64,000 nt of DNA from an uncultured Aquimarina sp. GTDB lineage: Bacteria; Bacteroidota; Bacteroidia; Flavobacteriales; Flavobacteriaceae. Each line of letters opens with the position of its first letter. The first letter of the stretch is position 1. The notes under the pieces were generated by a model. It was not told the DNA's origin. It was given only the letters and a program-made list of their open reading frames with translations, and did no database searches. The position numbers and the translations under genes were made by a program. The stretch covers positions 806,001-870,000 of the forward strand of contig CANLOW010000001.1 in NCBI GenBank assembly GCA_947493035.1, read 5' to 3'. This document shows positions 34,676-42,735 of the stretch, piece after piece.

Positions 34676-35065
34676 ATGGGGCAACAAGACATGAAGGTTC
34701 GTTTTTCAGATGAACACCTAGAAGAATTTAAACAAATCATTTTAGGTAAAATCTCTCAAGCAAAGCGGGATTTAGAAATGTTAAAAAGTGCCTATTTGAA
34801 TGATAAAAATAATGGTACTGATGATACTTCTCCGACATTTAAAGCTTTTGAAGAGGGAAGTGCTACTATGTCTAAAGAAGCTAATGCACAATTAGCGATT
34901 CGTCAAGAGAAATTTATTCGTGACTTGAAAAATGCAATGAATCGTATCGAAAATAAGACATACGGAATTTGTCGTGTAACAGGTGAATTGATTAATCCTG
35001 AACGACTAAAGTTAGTACCCCATGCAACGCTTAGTATAAAAGCTAAGAATATGCAAAAAAAATAG
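34676..35065 (+). CDS. DksA/TraR-like protein without the zinc cysteines
   Basis: 129 aa. The coiled-coil N-terminal half and the C-terminal YGICRVTGELINPERLKLVPHATLSIKAK match the DksA/TraR family, but of the four zinc cysteines only C99 remains; the other places are T, and S/A in HATLSIKA. DksA proteins bind in the RNA polymerase secondary channel and act with ppGpp. Cysteine-poor DksA-like proteins are usual in Flavobacteriia beside ileS and lspA. It starts six bases after ileS and is followed by a terminator-like hairpin. Confidence 0.85.
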   Translation: MGQQDMKVRFSDEHLEEFKQIILGKISQAKRDLEMLKSAYLNDKNNGTDDTSPTFKAFEEGSATMSKEANAQLAIRQEKFIRDLKNAMNRIENKTYGICRVTGELINPERLKLVPHATLSIKAKNMQKK

Positions 35066-35071
35066 TAAACT

Positions 35072-35098
35072 AGGCTGTGAGTTATCATAGCCTTTTTT
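35072..35098 (+). terminator. Hairpin terminator between the DksA-like gene and lspA
   Basis: 9-bp stem AGGCTGTGA/TCATAGCCT (one G-T pair), GTTA loop, six T. It may separate lspA from ileS transcription or only weaken it. Confidence 0.75.
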
Positions 35099-35127
35099 AT
35101 TTTCGTCTTTCCTTTAAAGTCGACTAA

Positions 35128-35733
35128 ATGACCCTAAAAAAATCCATTTTCTTAATTGTTATCGTTTTAATTATCGATCAATGGTCTAAGATTTATATAA
35201 AAACACATTTTCAATTAGGAGAATCTGTAGAAGTTTTCAATTGGTTCAAGATTCATTTTATTGAAAATGAAGGAATGGCTTGGGGTAAAAAAATCCCTGG
35301 TGCCTATGGTAAAATCTTTTTAACCATTTTCCGTTTGTTTGCTACTGGAGGGATAGCCTATTGGTTATGGGACAGCCTTAGAAAGAATGCTCATCCTATT
35401 TTAATCATATCCATTGCTCTTATTTTTGCAGGAGCTTTTGGTAATATTATAGATTCATTAATATATGGTGTTGTCTTTGATCATAGTAATGGTCAAGTTT
35501 CAACTTTTATGCCTGAAATTGGAGGCTATGCTTCGGTTTTCTATGGTAAGGTAGTAGATATGCTTTATTTTCCTATATGGGAAGGTATATTACCGAGTTG
35601 GATTCCAATTTATGGAGGAAAGCATTTTACCTTTTTTAATGCAATTTTTAATGTTGCAGACTCTGCTATTTCTTTAGCTGTAATGTTACTGATTGCTTTT
35701 AATAAAAAAGTGTTCCCAAAAGAAGACCAGTAA
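35128..35733 (+). CDS. lspA: Lipoprotein signal peptidase (signal peptidase II)
   Basis: 201 aa with four membrane helices. The two catalytic aspartates are in GNIIDSLIYG and NVADSAIS. It cleaves the signal peptides of lipidated prolipoproteins in the inner membrane, including the many lipoproteins encoded in this window. Longer than E. coli LspA (164 aa) because of an insertion between helices 3 and 4 (about 125-160), common in this phylum. It starts 62 bases after the DksA-like gene. Confidence 0.95.
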   Translation: MTLKKSIFLIVIVLIIDQWSKIYIKTHFQLGESVEVFNWFKIHFIENEGMAWGKKIPGAYGKIFLTIFRLFATGGIAYWLWDSLRKNAHPILIISIALIFAGAFGNIIDSLIYGVVFDHSNGQVSTFMPEIGGYASVFYGKVVDMLYFPIWEGILPSWIPIYGGKHFTFFNAIFNVADSAISLAVMLLIAFNKKVFPKEDQ

Positions 35734-35925
35734 TCAATTAGCACTGCTGAGTAATAACTGAGGCACGATAATATTAGCTTTTAAATTAGTAAAGAATAAT
35801 AATTTAAGGAGCAGATACTATGAATGAATATTTAACTTGTATTAGAAAGGGTTTACAAACATAGCACGGTATTCTATTACTGAGATAAAAGTGAATTAAC
35901 CCAAAAAGTTGTGGACGAATCAATC

Positions 35926-35955
35926 GCCACTCCTTCGTAGGAAGGAGTCTCATCA
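35926..35955 (+). repeat. REP-like palindrome, copy 3
   Basis: GCCA, a perfect 7-bp hairpin CTCCTTC/GAAGGAG with a GTAG loop, then TCTCATCA. It has the same frame as the copies at 28.4 kb with a wholly different stem. Confidence 0.75.
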
Positions 35956-35985
35956 AATATGTCAATTAGGTTAAGCGAAAATCCT

Positions 35986-36016
35986 TGATGGGGTCCCGCA
36001 TCAGGTGCAGGATGAT
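35986..36016 (-). repeat. REP-like palindrome, copy 4 (inverted)
   Basis: On the minus strand: ATCA, hairpin TCCTGCA/TGCGGGA (one mismatch), then CCCCATCA. Inverted partner of copy 3, 30 bases away; more decayed. Confidence 0.6.
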
Positions 36017-36123
36017 AAAAGTTAGCATGAAAATTATTTCTATATTTTCAAAATAAAGTCATTTCTAATATTCTGCAATTTTTTTAGCTTGATCCATAAA
36101 AGTGAATTAAAAGGCAACTAAGT

Positions 36124-36447
36124 ATGATTTTAGAAGTAGCAGTACTTTATGTGAAAATCGGTTTTGAAAAACAGTTTGAAATTGATTTTAAAAATGCAGG
36201 TCAATATATAAGCTCTATTGTCGGATATAGATGTCATACATTGAAAAGGTGTGTTGAACAAGAAAATAAATATATTTTACTTGTAGATTGGGAAACTATA
36301 GATAATCATAATATTGATTTTAGAAAATCCGAGGTATATGTTAAATGGAAAAAGTTACTGCATCATTATTATGAACCTTTTCCAATAGTAGAACACTACG
36401 AAACTGTAATAGAAAACAAAATAACTTCAATAGACAACACCATGTAA
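36124..36447 (+). CDS. Antibiotic biosynthesis monooxygenase (ABM) domain protein
   Basis: 107-aa single ABM-type dimeric alpha-beta barrel. It shows the start ILEVAVLYVKIGFEKQFEIDFKNA, the central GYRCHTLKRCVEQENKYILLVDWET strand-loop-strand and a helix ending YVKWKKLLHHYYEPFPIVEHY. Family members are cofactor-free oxygenases of quinones or haem, or simply degrade reactive metabolites; this one cannot be assigned. It stands alone and is convergent with an orphan response regulator; the stop codon lies inside a two-way terminator stem. Confidence 0.85.
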   Translation: MILEVAVLYVKIGFEKQFEIDFKNAGQYISSIVGYRCHTLKRCVEQENKYILLVDWETIDNHNIDFRKSEVYVKWKKLLHHYYEPFPIVEHYETVIENKITSIDNTM

Positions 36448-36469
36448 AACCTACTTTATCTTTTACATG
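36441..36469. terminator. Bidirectional terminator
   Basis: Perfect 9-bp arms CATGTAAAA/TTTTACATG around an 11-base loop, between two convergent genes; the ABM stop codon is inside the left arm. Confidence 0.65.
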
Positions 36470-36491
36470 GATAAAGATGTTGTATTTAATG

Positions 36492-36902
36492 CTAACAAGC
36501 AGCGTTGAAAATTTGATCGAAAGTAGACATAGATACAGGTTTAGATAGGTATCCATCGACCATTTCTATTTCTTTCGCTTTTTTGTAATCCATAGGATCA
36601 ATAGAAGAGCTAACTACATATAGAGATAGCTGGTTTTCTATATCATCTCTTATCGTTTTAAATTCATTTAAGAATTCCCAGCCATTCATTACAGGCATAT
36701 TGATATCTAGAAATATCAGTTCGGGTGTGTTTTTCTCTTTTTCAATTGGAGATAATCCTTGAAAATATTCAATGGCTTCTTTTCCATTTTTGAATACAAG
36801 GATGTTAGAACATAACTTTTTTAGCTTAAGAAGCTTTATAAGTAGTTTTGTGTATATAGTATCATCATCAATAATACAAGTCAACTTGGGTATGGGGGTC
36901 AT
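36492..36902 (-). CDS. Stand-alone response regulator receiver domain
   Basis: 136-aa CheY-like receiver with no output domain. The acidic pocket D12-D14, phosphoacceptor D66 in LIFLDINMP, the S/T position in VVSSS and K121 in LSKP are all intact. It carries the N[MP]PxMNGWEFL loop typical of the Rcp1-like receivers found near PAS or histidine kinases. No kinase lies nearby, so the partner must be encoded elsewhere. Confidence 0.92.
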   Translation of the reverse strand: MTPIPKLTCIIDDDTIYTKLLIKLLKLKKLCSNILVFKNGKEAIEYFQGLSPIEKEKNTPELIFLDINMPVMNGWEFLNEFKTIRDDIENQLSLYVVSSSIDPMDYKKAKEIEMVDGYLSKPVSMSTFDQIFNAAC

Positions 36903-37037
36903 TTACGTAGTATTACTTGTCTATTGCATAGTAACGAAATTTCCCTCTAGTCAAGAAATTTATTAGATGAAACGTTTGTTAAAATCGAACAAGTACAGTT
37001 TGTAAGTTTTTGTTAAATAAAAGGCAAAAAAGTAGGA

Positions 37038-38288
37038 TTAACGTCTGTTTCGGTCAGCATCCATTTTAAGAAATATAAATAATAATATGGTGAAAGCCCA
37101 TAGGCTTGAACCTCCGTAACTTAAGAAAGGGAGAGGGATTCCTACCGTTGGAAAAAGTCCTATTACCATTCCAATATTGATTAAGAAATGAAAAAATAGA
37201 ATTGAGGAGACGCCATAGCCATAGACTCTTGAAAATTGACTTTTTTGTCTTTCAGCTAAGAATAGTACTCGCAAGCAAAGACCTAAAAAAGCGGTGATAA
37301 AAAGCAAGCTACCTATAAAGCCCCACTCTTCTCCAGCTGCACTAAAAATATAATCGGTGTGTTGTTCAGGGACAAAATTCCCTTGTGTTTGAGAGCCTTT
37401 GGTCCATCCTTTTCCAAACCATCTCCCGTTACCAATAGCAATTTCACTTTGGTTAGTATTATATCCAATTCCTCTAATGTCTTTTGTTTTTCCAAGTACT
37501 ATATTGAAACGATCTCTATGATGCTGCTTGAATACGTTGTGAAATACAAAATCAACAGAATAACAATAAGCGGCCATGGCTGCAAACCCTGCTAGAAGAA
37601 ATAATACAATTCCTCGTTGTTTTCTAAGAAAATAATAAATAACAATACCTAATACAAAGAGACTCAATACAATCCAATGAACTCCAAAAAGTAATGTTAA
37701 GATGAAAAGTGTAGCGACAGCAAAGAGTAAAAAAAGTATATAACCTGTTAGTCCTTCTCTGTGTAAAGGAAATAAGAATGCAGCAAAAACCATAGCGCTA
37801 CCAGCATCAGGTTGTGCTAAAATTAGAAGCGCTGGTATAATTATAATAAGGCTTACATACCCCAGAGATTTAATGCTCTTTAAATCTGTCTGTATATCGC
37901 TAATAAATTTAGCAAGTGCCAATGCAGTTCCGATTTTAGCGAATTCAGATGGTTGTATTGTGAATGTTCCTATGGCATACCAGGAAGTAGCTCCAGATAT
38001 AGTTTTTCCAAATGGAAATAGGCCAAGAAGCAATAGTAATGAGGCAAGATAGATGATGCTGGAGAATCGTTCGAAAAATCGAGTGTCAGTAGCTACAATT
38101 AGAATAATGGCAACAAAGCTTAAACCTATCCACATGGCTTGTTTTCCTGAATATTGGTTTAAGTCAAAAAAAGAAGAAACTTCAGGTGAAAAAGTCGTGG
38201 AATAAATATTTACCCAACCGAAAAAAAGTAAAAAAGTAAAGAAAATAATGCTTAGCCAATCAATGGCTCCTATATTTGATTTAGCCAT
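37038..38288 (-). CDS. rodA: Peptidoglycan glycosyltransferase RodA
   Basis: 416-aa SEDS-family membrane protein with about ten helices. The conserved LAQPDAGSAMVFAAFLFPL segment (putative catalytic loop with the essential Asp) and the C-terminal GLFPTVGIPLPFLSYGGSSLWAF motif are intact. RodA polymerises glycan strands for side-wall growth together with PBP2, whose gene lies just upstream with a three-base gap. It is the last gene of the mreBCD-mrdA-rodA operon. Confidence 0.95.
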   Translation of the reverse strand: MAKSNIGAIDWLSIIFFTFLLFFGWVNIYSTTFSPEVSSFFDLNQYSGKQAMWIGLSFVAIILIVATDTRFFERFSSIIYLASLLLLLGLFPFGKTISGATSWYAIGTFTIQPSEFAKIGTALALAKFISDIQTDLKSIKSLGYVSLIIIIPALLILAQPDAGSAMVFAAFLFPLHREGLTGYILFLLFAVATLFILTLLFGVHWIVLSLFVLGIVIYYFLRKQRGIVLFLLAGFAAMAAYCYSVDFVFHNVFKQHHRDRFNIVLGKTKDIRGIGYNTNQSEIAIGNGRWFGKGWTKGSQTQGNFVPEQHTDYIFSAAGEEWGFIGSLLFITAFLGLCLRVLFLAERQKSQFSRVYGYGVSSILFFHFLINIGMVIGLFPTVGIPLPFLSYGGSSLWAFTILLFIFLKMDADRNRR

Positions 38289-38291
38289 GAT

Positions 38292-40157
38292 TTATTGATT
38301 GATTTTAAAAGGTATACCACTTAAAGGTTTTTCGTATTCTTCTTCTAAACTATGATTAAGAACCCAGTCTTCTAAATGAGTTACGGTAATAGATCCACGC
38401 AAGTATTTTTCGATCATTAGACTGGCTATACGCCCAGCATACCTCGCTCCCCAATACCCATTTTCTACGAATACAGCTAAAGCAATTTTCGGATTCTCTC
38501 TAGGTGCAAATGCAATAAAAATTGAATGATCTGTTAATTGTGTGCGTTTTCCTTCGATTTTGGTAAAGTTTTCTGAAGTACCGGTTTTTCCACAAATGGT
38601 TATACCTGGGACTTGTAAGAAGTGGGCTGTACCATGGGTAAACACTTTATGCATGCCATCTATTATGGGTTCAAAATTTAAGGAATCTATGGTAGTATAT
38701 TTTCGTTCTGTATACTTCGGGTTCTTGTTGTAATCGTTGTCAATTTTTTTAACTACGTGTGGTGTGTAGAAATAACCGCGATTAGCAATAGCAGCGGTCA
38801 TATTTGCTAGCTGTATAGGTGTACATAGCACTTCTCCTTGGCCAATGGCATTGGATAGTGTAGTGATTCCTTGCCATCGTTTACTTGGGTAAATAGCGTC
38901 GTAGTATTTTGAGGCAGGAATTTTTCCTGGTCTACCTGCTGGTAAATCATAGCCGAGAAACCCTCCAAGGCCAAAACTCTTTAAGTGCCTTCTCCAATTA
39001 TCGATTCCTTCTTGAGGAGAAGCTTCTTTTTCTATTATTTTACGATAAGATTGTGCAAAATAGGAGTTACAAGAATTTGCAGTAGCAAACGCAAGATTAA
39101 GAGGGCTTGAATGGGAGTGACATCCCATTTTTCTACCTCGAGTACCATAATAGTATCCATGAGTACAGGAAAAGCGCTGTTTAGGCTGTATTACACCTTC
39201 TTGTAAGGCAATTAGACCTGTCAGGGTTTTAAAAGGTGATCCAGGTGGATATTCGGCTAATAATCCTCTATCATACATCGGTTTCGTAATAGAGTCATAA
39301 TGCATTTTGGTGAAATTAGATGAGCGTTTACGGCCTACTAATAATTCTGGGGCATATGAAGGAGCTGTTATAAGTGTTAGAAGTTCTCCGGTCTTAGGTT
39401 CTATAGCAACGATACCACCGCGTTTGTTTTGCATTAATTTTTGACCATATTCTTGAAGGTCAATATCAATACTTAATTGTATGTCTTTTCCTTTTATAGC
39501 TAGTGTGTCTAATTTTCCATCTAAATAAGGACCAATCTCCCTGTTAAAACGGTCTTTTTGATAGTATCGCACCCCTTTGCTTCCTCTTAATTCTTTTTCG
39601 TATTGCTTTTCAACTCCTTGCATTCCAATAAGGTCACCAGATTGGTAGTAGTCGTCTTTTCTTAGAATTCGATCGTTTACCTCTGCAATATATCCAAGAA
39701 CATTGGCAGAACTTTTTGTTTTATAGTTTCTTAAAGAACGTTTTTGAATATAAAATCCTTCATACTTATGCATTTTTTCTTGAAGGAAAGCATATTCTTC
39801 TTTGCTCAATTGCGGTACAACAACATATTGTAGACGGGTTGAATAGCGTCTAGCTTTTTGTAGTTGTTTTTTAAGTTTCTCTTTAGGAATCCCTAATAAT
39901 GAACAAAATTCTAAAGTGTCAAATGGTTTCAATTCTCTAGGAATAACCATCACATCATAGGAAGGTTGATTGGATACTAGTAATTTGCCATTTCTATCAA
40001 AAATATTACCACGCTGGGGGTATTCATAGACTGTTTTAACGGCATTATTTCGTGAGAGATTGGTGTAGGAGGTATCATATATCTGTAGGTGAAATAATCG
40101 CCCGAGATAAATAAGTCCAACTAAAATAATAATGATATGTAAAAGGTATTTTCGCAT
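38292..40157 (-). CDS. mrdA: Penicillin-binding protein 2 (transpeptidase)
   Basis: 621-aa class B PBP. One N-terminal membrane anchor (about 4-24), dimerisation domain, then the transpeptidase domain with the acyl-serine motif S307-PFK, the SCN motif in ATANSCNSY and KTGT in CGKTGTSENF. It crosslinks side-wall murein and works with RodA. It lies between mreD (three-base gap) and rodA, the standard shape operon, so the PBP2 assignment over PBP3 is safe. Confidence 0.95.
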   Translation of the reverse strand: MRKYLLHIIIILVGLIYLGRLFHLQIYDTSYTNLSRNNAVKTVYEYPQRGNIFDRNGKLLVSNQPSYDVMVIPRELKPFDTLEFCSLLGIPKEKLKKQLQKARRYSTRLQYVVVPQLSKEEYAFLQEKMHKYEGFYIQKRSLRNYKTKSSANVLGYIAEVNDRILRKDDYYQSGDLIGMQGVEKQYEKELRGSKGVRYYQKDRFNREIGPYLDGKLDTLAIKGKDIQLSIDIDLQEYGQKLMQNKRGGIVAIEPKTGELLTLITAPSYAPELLVGRKRSSNFTKMHYDSITKPMYDRGLLAEYPPGSPFKTLTGLIALQEGVIQPKQRFSCTHGYYYGTRGRKMGCHSHSSPLNLAFATANSCNSYFAQSYRKIIEKEASPQEGIDNWRRHLKSFGLGGFLGYDLPAGRPGKIPASKYYDAIYPSKRWQGITTLSNAIGQGEVLCTPIQLANMTAAIANRGYFYTPHVVKKIDNDYNKNPKYTERKYTTIDSLNFEPIIDGMHKVFTHGTAHFLQVPGITICGKTGTSENFTKIEGKRTQLTDHSIFIAFAPRENPKIALAVFVENGYWGARYAGRIASLMIEKYLRGSITVTHLEDWVLNHSLEEEYEKPLSGIPFKINQ

Positions 40158-40160
40158 TTA

Positions 40161-40673
40161 TTAAACATAACGAGGCTGATTCCTAAATATAGCAATACAA
40201 AGTGTTAATGTAATAAATGAAAAAAAGGTATTCCAAAAGGTATATTTGAGAATAGATTTCCAAAAATCGATGTCATAAAATTCTAAGGTGTAAAGTACAA
40301 GGTGATGAGAAAAAATTAAACAAAGCAACACGCCTAACAAAAGGAATGGTTTCTCTTTGGTAAGATATAAGTCTCGTAACGTTTCTTCTCCTTGATAAAA
40401 TAATTGGATAAAAAAAGGTTTTAAGTAGATTGCAACAATACAAGCAGCCGCATTTGCGCCACCCGAATTTTCAAAAAAATCAATGCTTATCCCAAGTAAA
40501 AAACAAGCTAAAAGTTGTACCCATTTTTCTAAGTTAACAGGTAGTGATATAATGAAGAATAATGCAATATATGGTGTTACAATATCCCAGAGTAAAATAC
40601 GATTTGCGACTAGTGCTTGAAGTAATACTAGAAGTATAAATTGAAAACAAAAGGTTAGAATACTACTTCTCAT
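40161..40673 (-). CDS. mreD: Rod shape-determining protein MreD
   Basis: 170-aa integral membrane protein with five or six hydrophobic segments and the LACFLLGISIDFFENSGGANAAACI region that is the best-conserved part of MreD. Sequence conservation is low, but the position between mreC (11-base overlap) and mrdA makes it certain in practice. Confidence 0.88.
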   Translation of the reverse strand: MRSSILTFCFQFILLVLLQALVANRILLWDIVTPYIALFFIISLPVNLEKWVQLLACFLLGISIDFFENSGGANAAACIVAIYLKPFFIQLFYQGEETLRDLYLTKEKPFLLLGVLLCLIFSHHLVLYTLEFYDIDFWKSILKYTFWNTFFSFITLTLCIAIFRNQPRYV

Positions 40674-41475
40674 TCGAATGATTTTTTTCTAATTTTTGAA
40701 TTTCAGGTGCGTTTATGTTTTTTATTACTTGTACAAACCCAATGTCTGTCATGTCATTAAACAATAGTACATCAATGTCATAGAAGTTAGCGTTGTCGCC
40801 TAGAGTGTAATTAGTTATTTTTCCAATAGGAATTCCTTTTGGGAAAATAGTTGATCTTCCTCCAGTAACAATAGTGTCATTTATTGCTAGAGGAGCGAAT
40901 CTAGGAACATCTTTTAGTTGCATGATATTAGGATGTTTGCCATCCCATGTCAGTGATCCAAAATGATTGGTCTTTAATAATTGAGCATTGATGCTTGATC
41001 TGTGGTTAAGAATAGAGATAACAGTTGCAAAATTTGAAGAAGTCTTTTCGACTATTCCTACAATACCTTTATCTGTTATAACCCCCATATCCGAATGGAT
41101 ACTATCATTTTTCCCTGAGTTTATGGTGATATAATTGTTTGTTTTGTGGTAAGTACTGTTTATAACTGAGGCAGGGTAGTAACTGTATGCGTTTTGCTGT
41201 AACTCTTCAGTGGTTTTTTCTGTCTTTTGAGAAAGTTGTGTTTTTAACTTAGCATTCTCTTCGAGTAGCCGATCATTGTAGCTTTTAAGCTTGAAATAGT
41301 TATTGATACCAGCTTGATACTCTAAAAAGTTACCTGTTATAGTTCCTGTCGAATTGATAAATTTACTACGATGATAACTATGAGATTGCACAGTCATAGC
41401 ATATGAGATTATCAAAAGAAGAAAGAACAGCAAGGGATTTCTTCTGCGAATAAGAAAATCAAAAATTTGCTGCAT
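40663..41475 (-). CDS. mreC: Rod shape-determining protein MreC
   Basis: 270 aa: one N-terminal membrane helix (about 13-30), a short coiled coil (about 60-90) and the periplasmic beta domain with GVITDKGIVGIVEKTSSNFATVISILNHRSSINAQLLKTNHFGSLTW, characteristic of MreC. It links cytoplasmic MreB to the murein synthases. Its end overlaps mreD by 11 bases. Confidence 0.93.
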   Translation of the reverse strand: MQQIFDFLIRRRNPLLFFLLLIISYAMTVQSHSYHRSKFINSTGTITGNFLEYQAGINNYFKLKSYNDRLLEENAKLKTQLSQKTEKTTEELQQNAYSYYPASVINSTYHKTNNYITINSGKNDSIHSDMGVITDKGIVGIVEKTSSNFATVISILNHRSSINAQLLKTNHFGSLTWDGKHPNIMQLKDVPRFAPLAINDTIVTGGRSTIFPKGIPIGKITNYTLGDNANFYDIDVLLFNDMTDIGFVQVIKNINAPEIQKLEKNHSNEK

Positions 41476-41487
41476 GATATGTTATGC

Positions 41488-42516
41488 TTACTTGCTTAAT
41501 ACTGTTTTGTAACGCTCAATGCTTTTTAATGCAATACCTGTTCCTCGTACAACAGCGCGTAAAGGATCTTCGGCAATATAAACAGGTAGATCTGTCTTTT
41601 GAGAAAGTCTTTTGTCTAAACCTCTTAGCATCGATCCACCTCCAGCTAAATAAATACCAGTATTGTAGATGTCTGCTGCTAATTCGGGAGGTGTTTGCGA
41701 TAAGGTTTCCATAACAGCATCTTCAATACGAAGAATAGATTTGTCTAAAGCCTTTGCAATTTCACGGAATGAAATTTGAACCTGCTTTGGTTTTCCAGTT
41801 AACAAGTCACGTCCTTGAACGCTCATGTCTTCTGGAGGAGTTTCCAGATCTTCTGTTGCTGCTCCTATTTGGATTTTTATTTTTTCAGCAGTGCGTTCAC
41901 CAACATGTAAGTTGTGTTGTGTTCGCATGTAATAGATAATATCGTTGGTAAATACATCTCCTGCAATTTTAACCGATTTGTCACAAACAATACCACCTAA
42001 AGCGATAACAGCGATTTCTGTAGTACCACCTCCTATATCTACAATCATGTTTCCTTTAGGTTGCATGATGTCTACTCCGATACCAATAGCTGCTGCCATA
42101 GGTTCATGAATTAAGTAGACCTCTTTACCATTAACACGTTGTGCACTTTCGCGTACCGCTCGTGTTTCCACTTCTGTAATCCCAGAAGGAATACAGATAA
42201 CCATTCGAAGTGCGGGAGTAATTAATTTCTTTTTTAAAGCAGGGATTTCTCGAATAAAACGATTGATCATTTCTTCACTAGCAGCAAAATCAGCAATAAC
42301 ACCATCTTTCAAAGGACGAATTGTCTTTATGTTTTCATGTGTCTTTCCTTGCATCATTGCAGCCTCTTTACCAACGGCAACGATTTTTCCAGTAGTGCGA
42401 TCACGGGCGACGATAGAAGGACTGTCTACCACAACTTTGTCATTGTGAATAATCAAAGTGTTGGCAGTACCTAAATCGATAGCGATTTCTTCGGTAAGGA
42501 AATCAAAAAATCCCAT
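41488..42516 (-). CDS. mreB: Rod shape-determining actin homologue MreB
   Basis: 342-aa MreB with actin-fold nucleotide motifs: IAIDLGTANTLI (phosphate 1), MIVDIGGGTTEIAVI (phosphate 2) and YLAGGGSMLRGLD (adenosine). It forms membrane-bound filaments that guide side-wall synthesis. It is first in the operon mreB-mreC-mreD-mrdA-rodA. A terminator hairpin separates it from purH upstream. Confidence 0.97.
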   Translation of the reverse strand: MGFFDFLTEEIAIDLGTANTLIIHNDKVVVDSPSIVARDRTTGKIVAVGKEAAMMQGKTHENIKTIRPLKDGVIADFAASEEMINRFIREIPALKKKLITPALRMVICIPSGITEVETRAVRESAQRVNGKEVYLIHEPMAAAIGIGVDIMQPKGNMIVDIGGGTTEIAVIALGGIVCDKSVKIAGDVFTNDIIYYMRTQHNLHVGERTAEKIKIQIGAATEDLETPPEDMSVQGRDLLTGKPKQVQISFREIAKALDKSILRIEDAVMETLSQTPPELAADIYNTGIYLAGGGSMLRGLDKRLSQKTDLPVYIAEDPLRAVVRGTGIALKSIERYKTVLSK

Positions 42517-42611
42517 GGATGATCAAGTGTTATATATTGTTGTTGTTATTCGAATCGCCGAAGTAAGAAAATGTTAAATCGACAACTATAAAAATATTAG
42601 AATTTAAACAA

Positions 42612-42688
42612 AAATAAAGGTTCTAAGTGACACTTTTTTCGATAAAATGTATTCGAAAACAAGATAACGTTACTTAGAACCTTTTATT
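42612..42688 (-). terminator. Terminator downstream of purH with nested hairpin
   Basis: Outer arms at 42612-42631 and 42669-42688 share GGTTCTAAGT/ACTTAGAACC plus flanking A/T pairs. The long loop has its own perfect 7-bp hairpin (TTTTCGA/TCGAAAA). On the minus strand the structure ends in ATTTTTGTTT. Confidence 0.7.
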
Positions 42689-42735
42689 GTTCTTAATATG
42701 AGGTTTTTATGTTGTAAAAACTAATAAGCTTATTT

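Larger units (their letters stand above)
35734..36123. other. Intergenic region holding an inverted pair of REP-like palindromes
   Basis: 390 bases with no credible ORF. The centre holds two REP-like copies (35926-35955 and 35986-36016). AAAAAGTTGTGGA precedes the first copy (35903-35915). The remainder is AT-rich and unremarkable. Confidence 0.6.
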
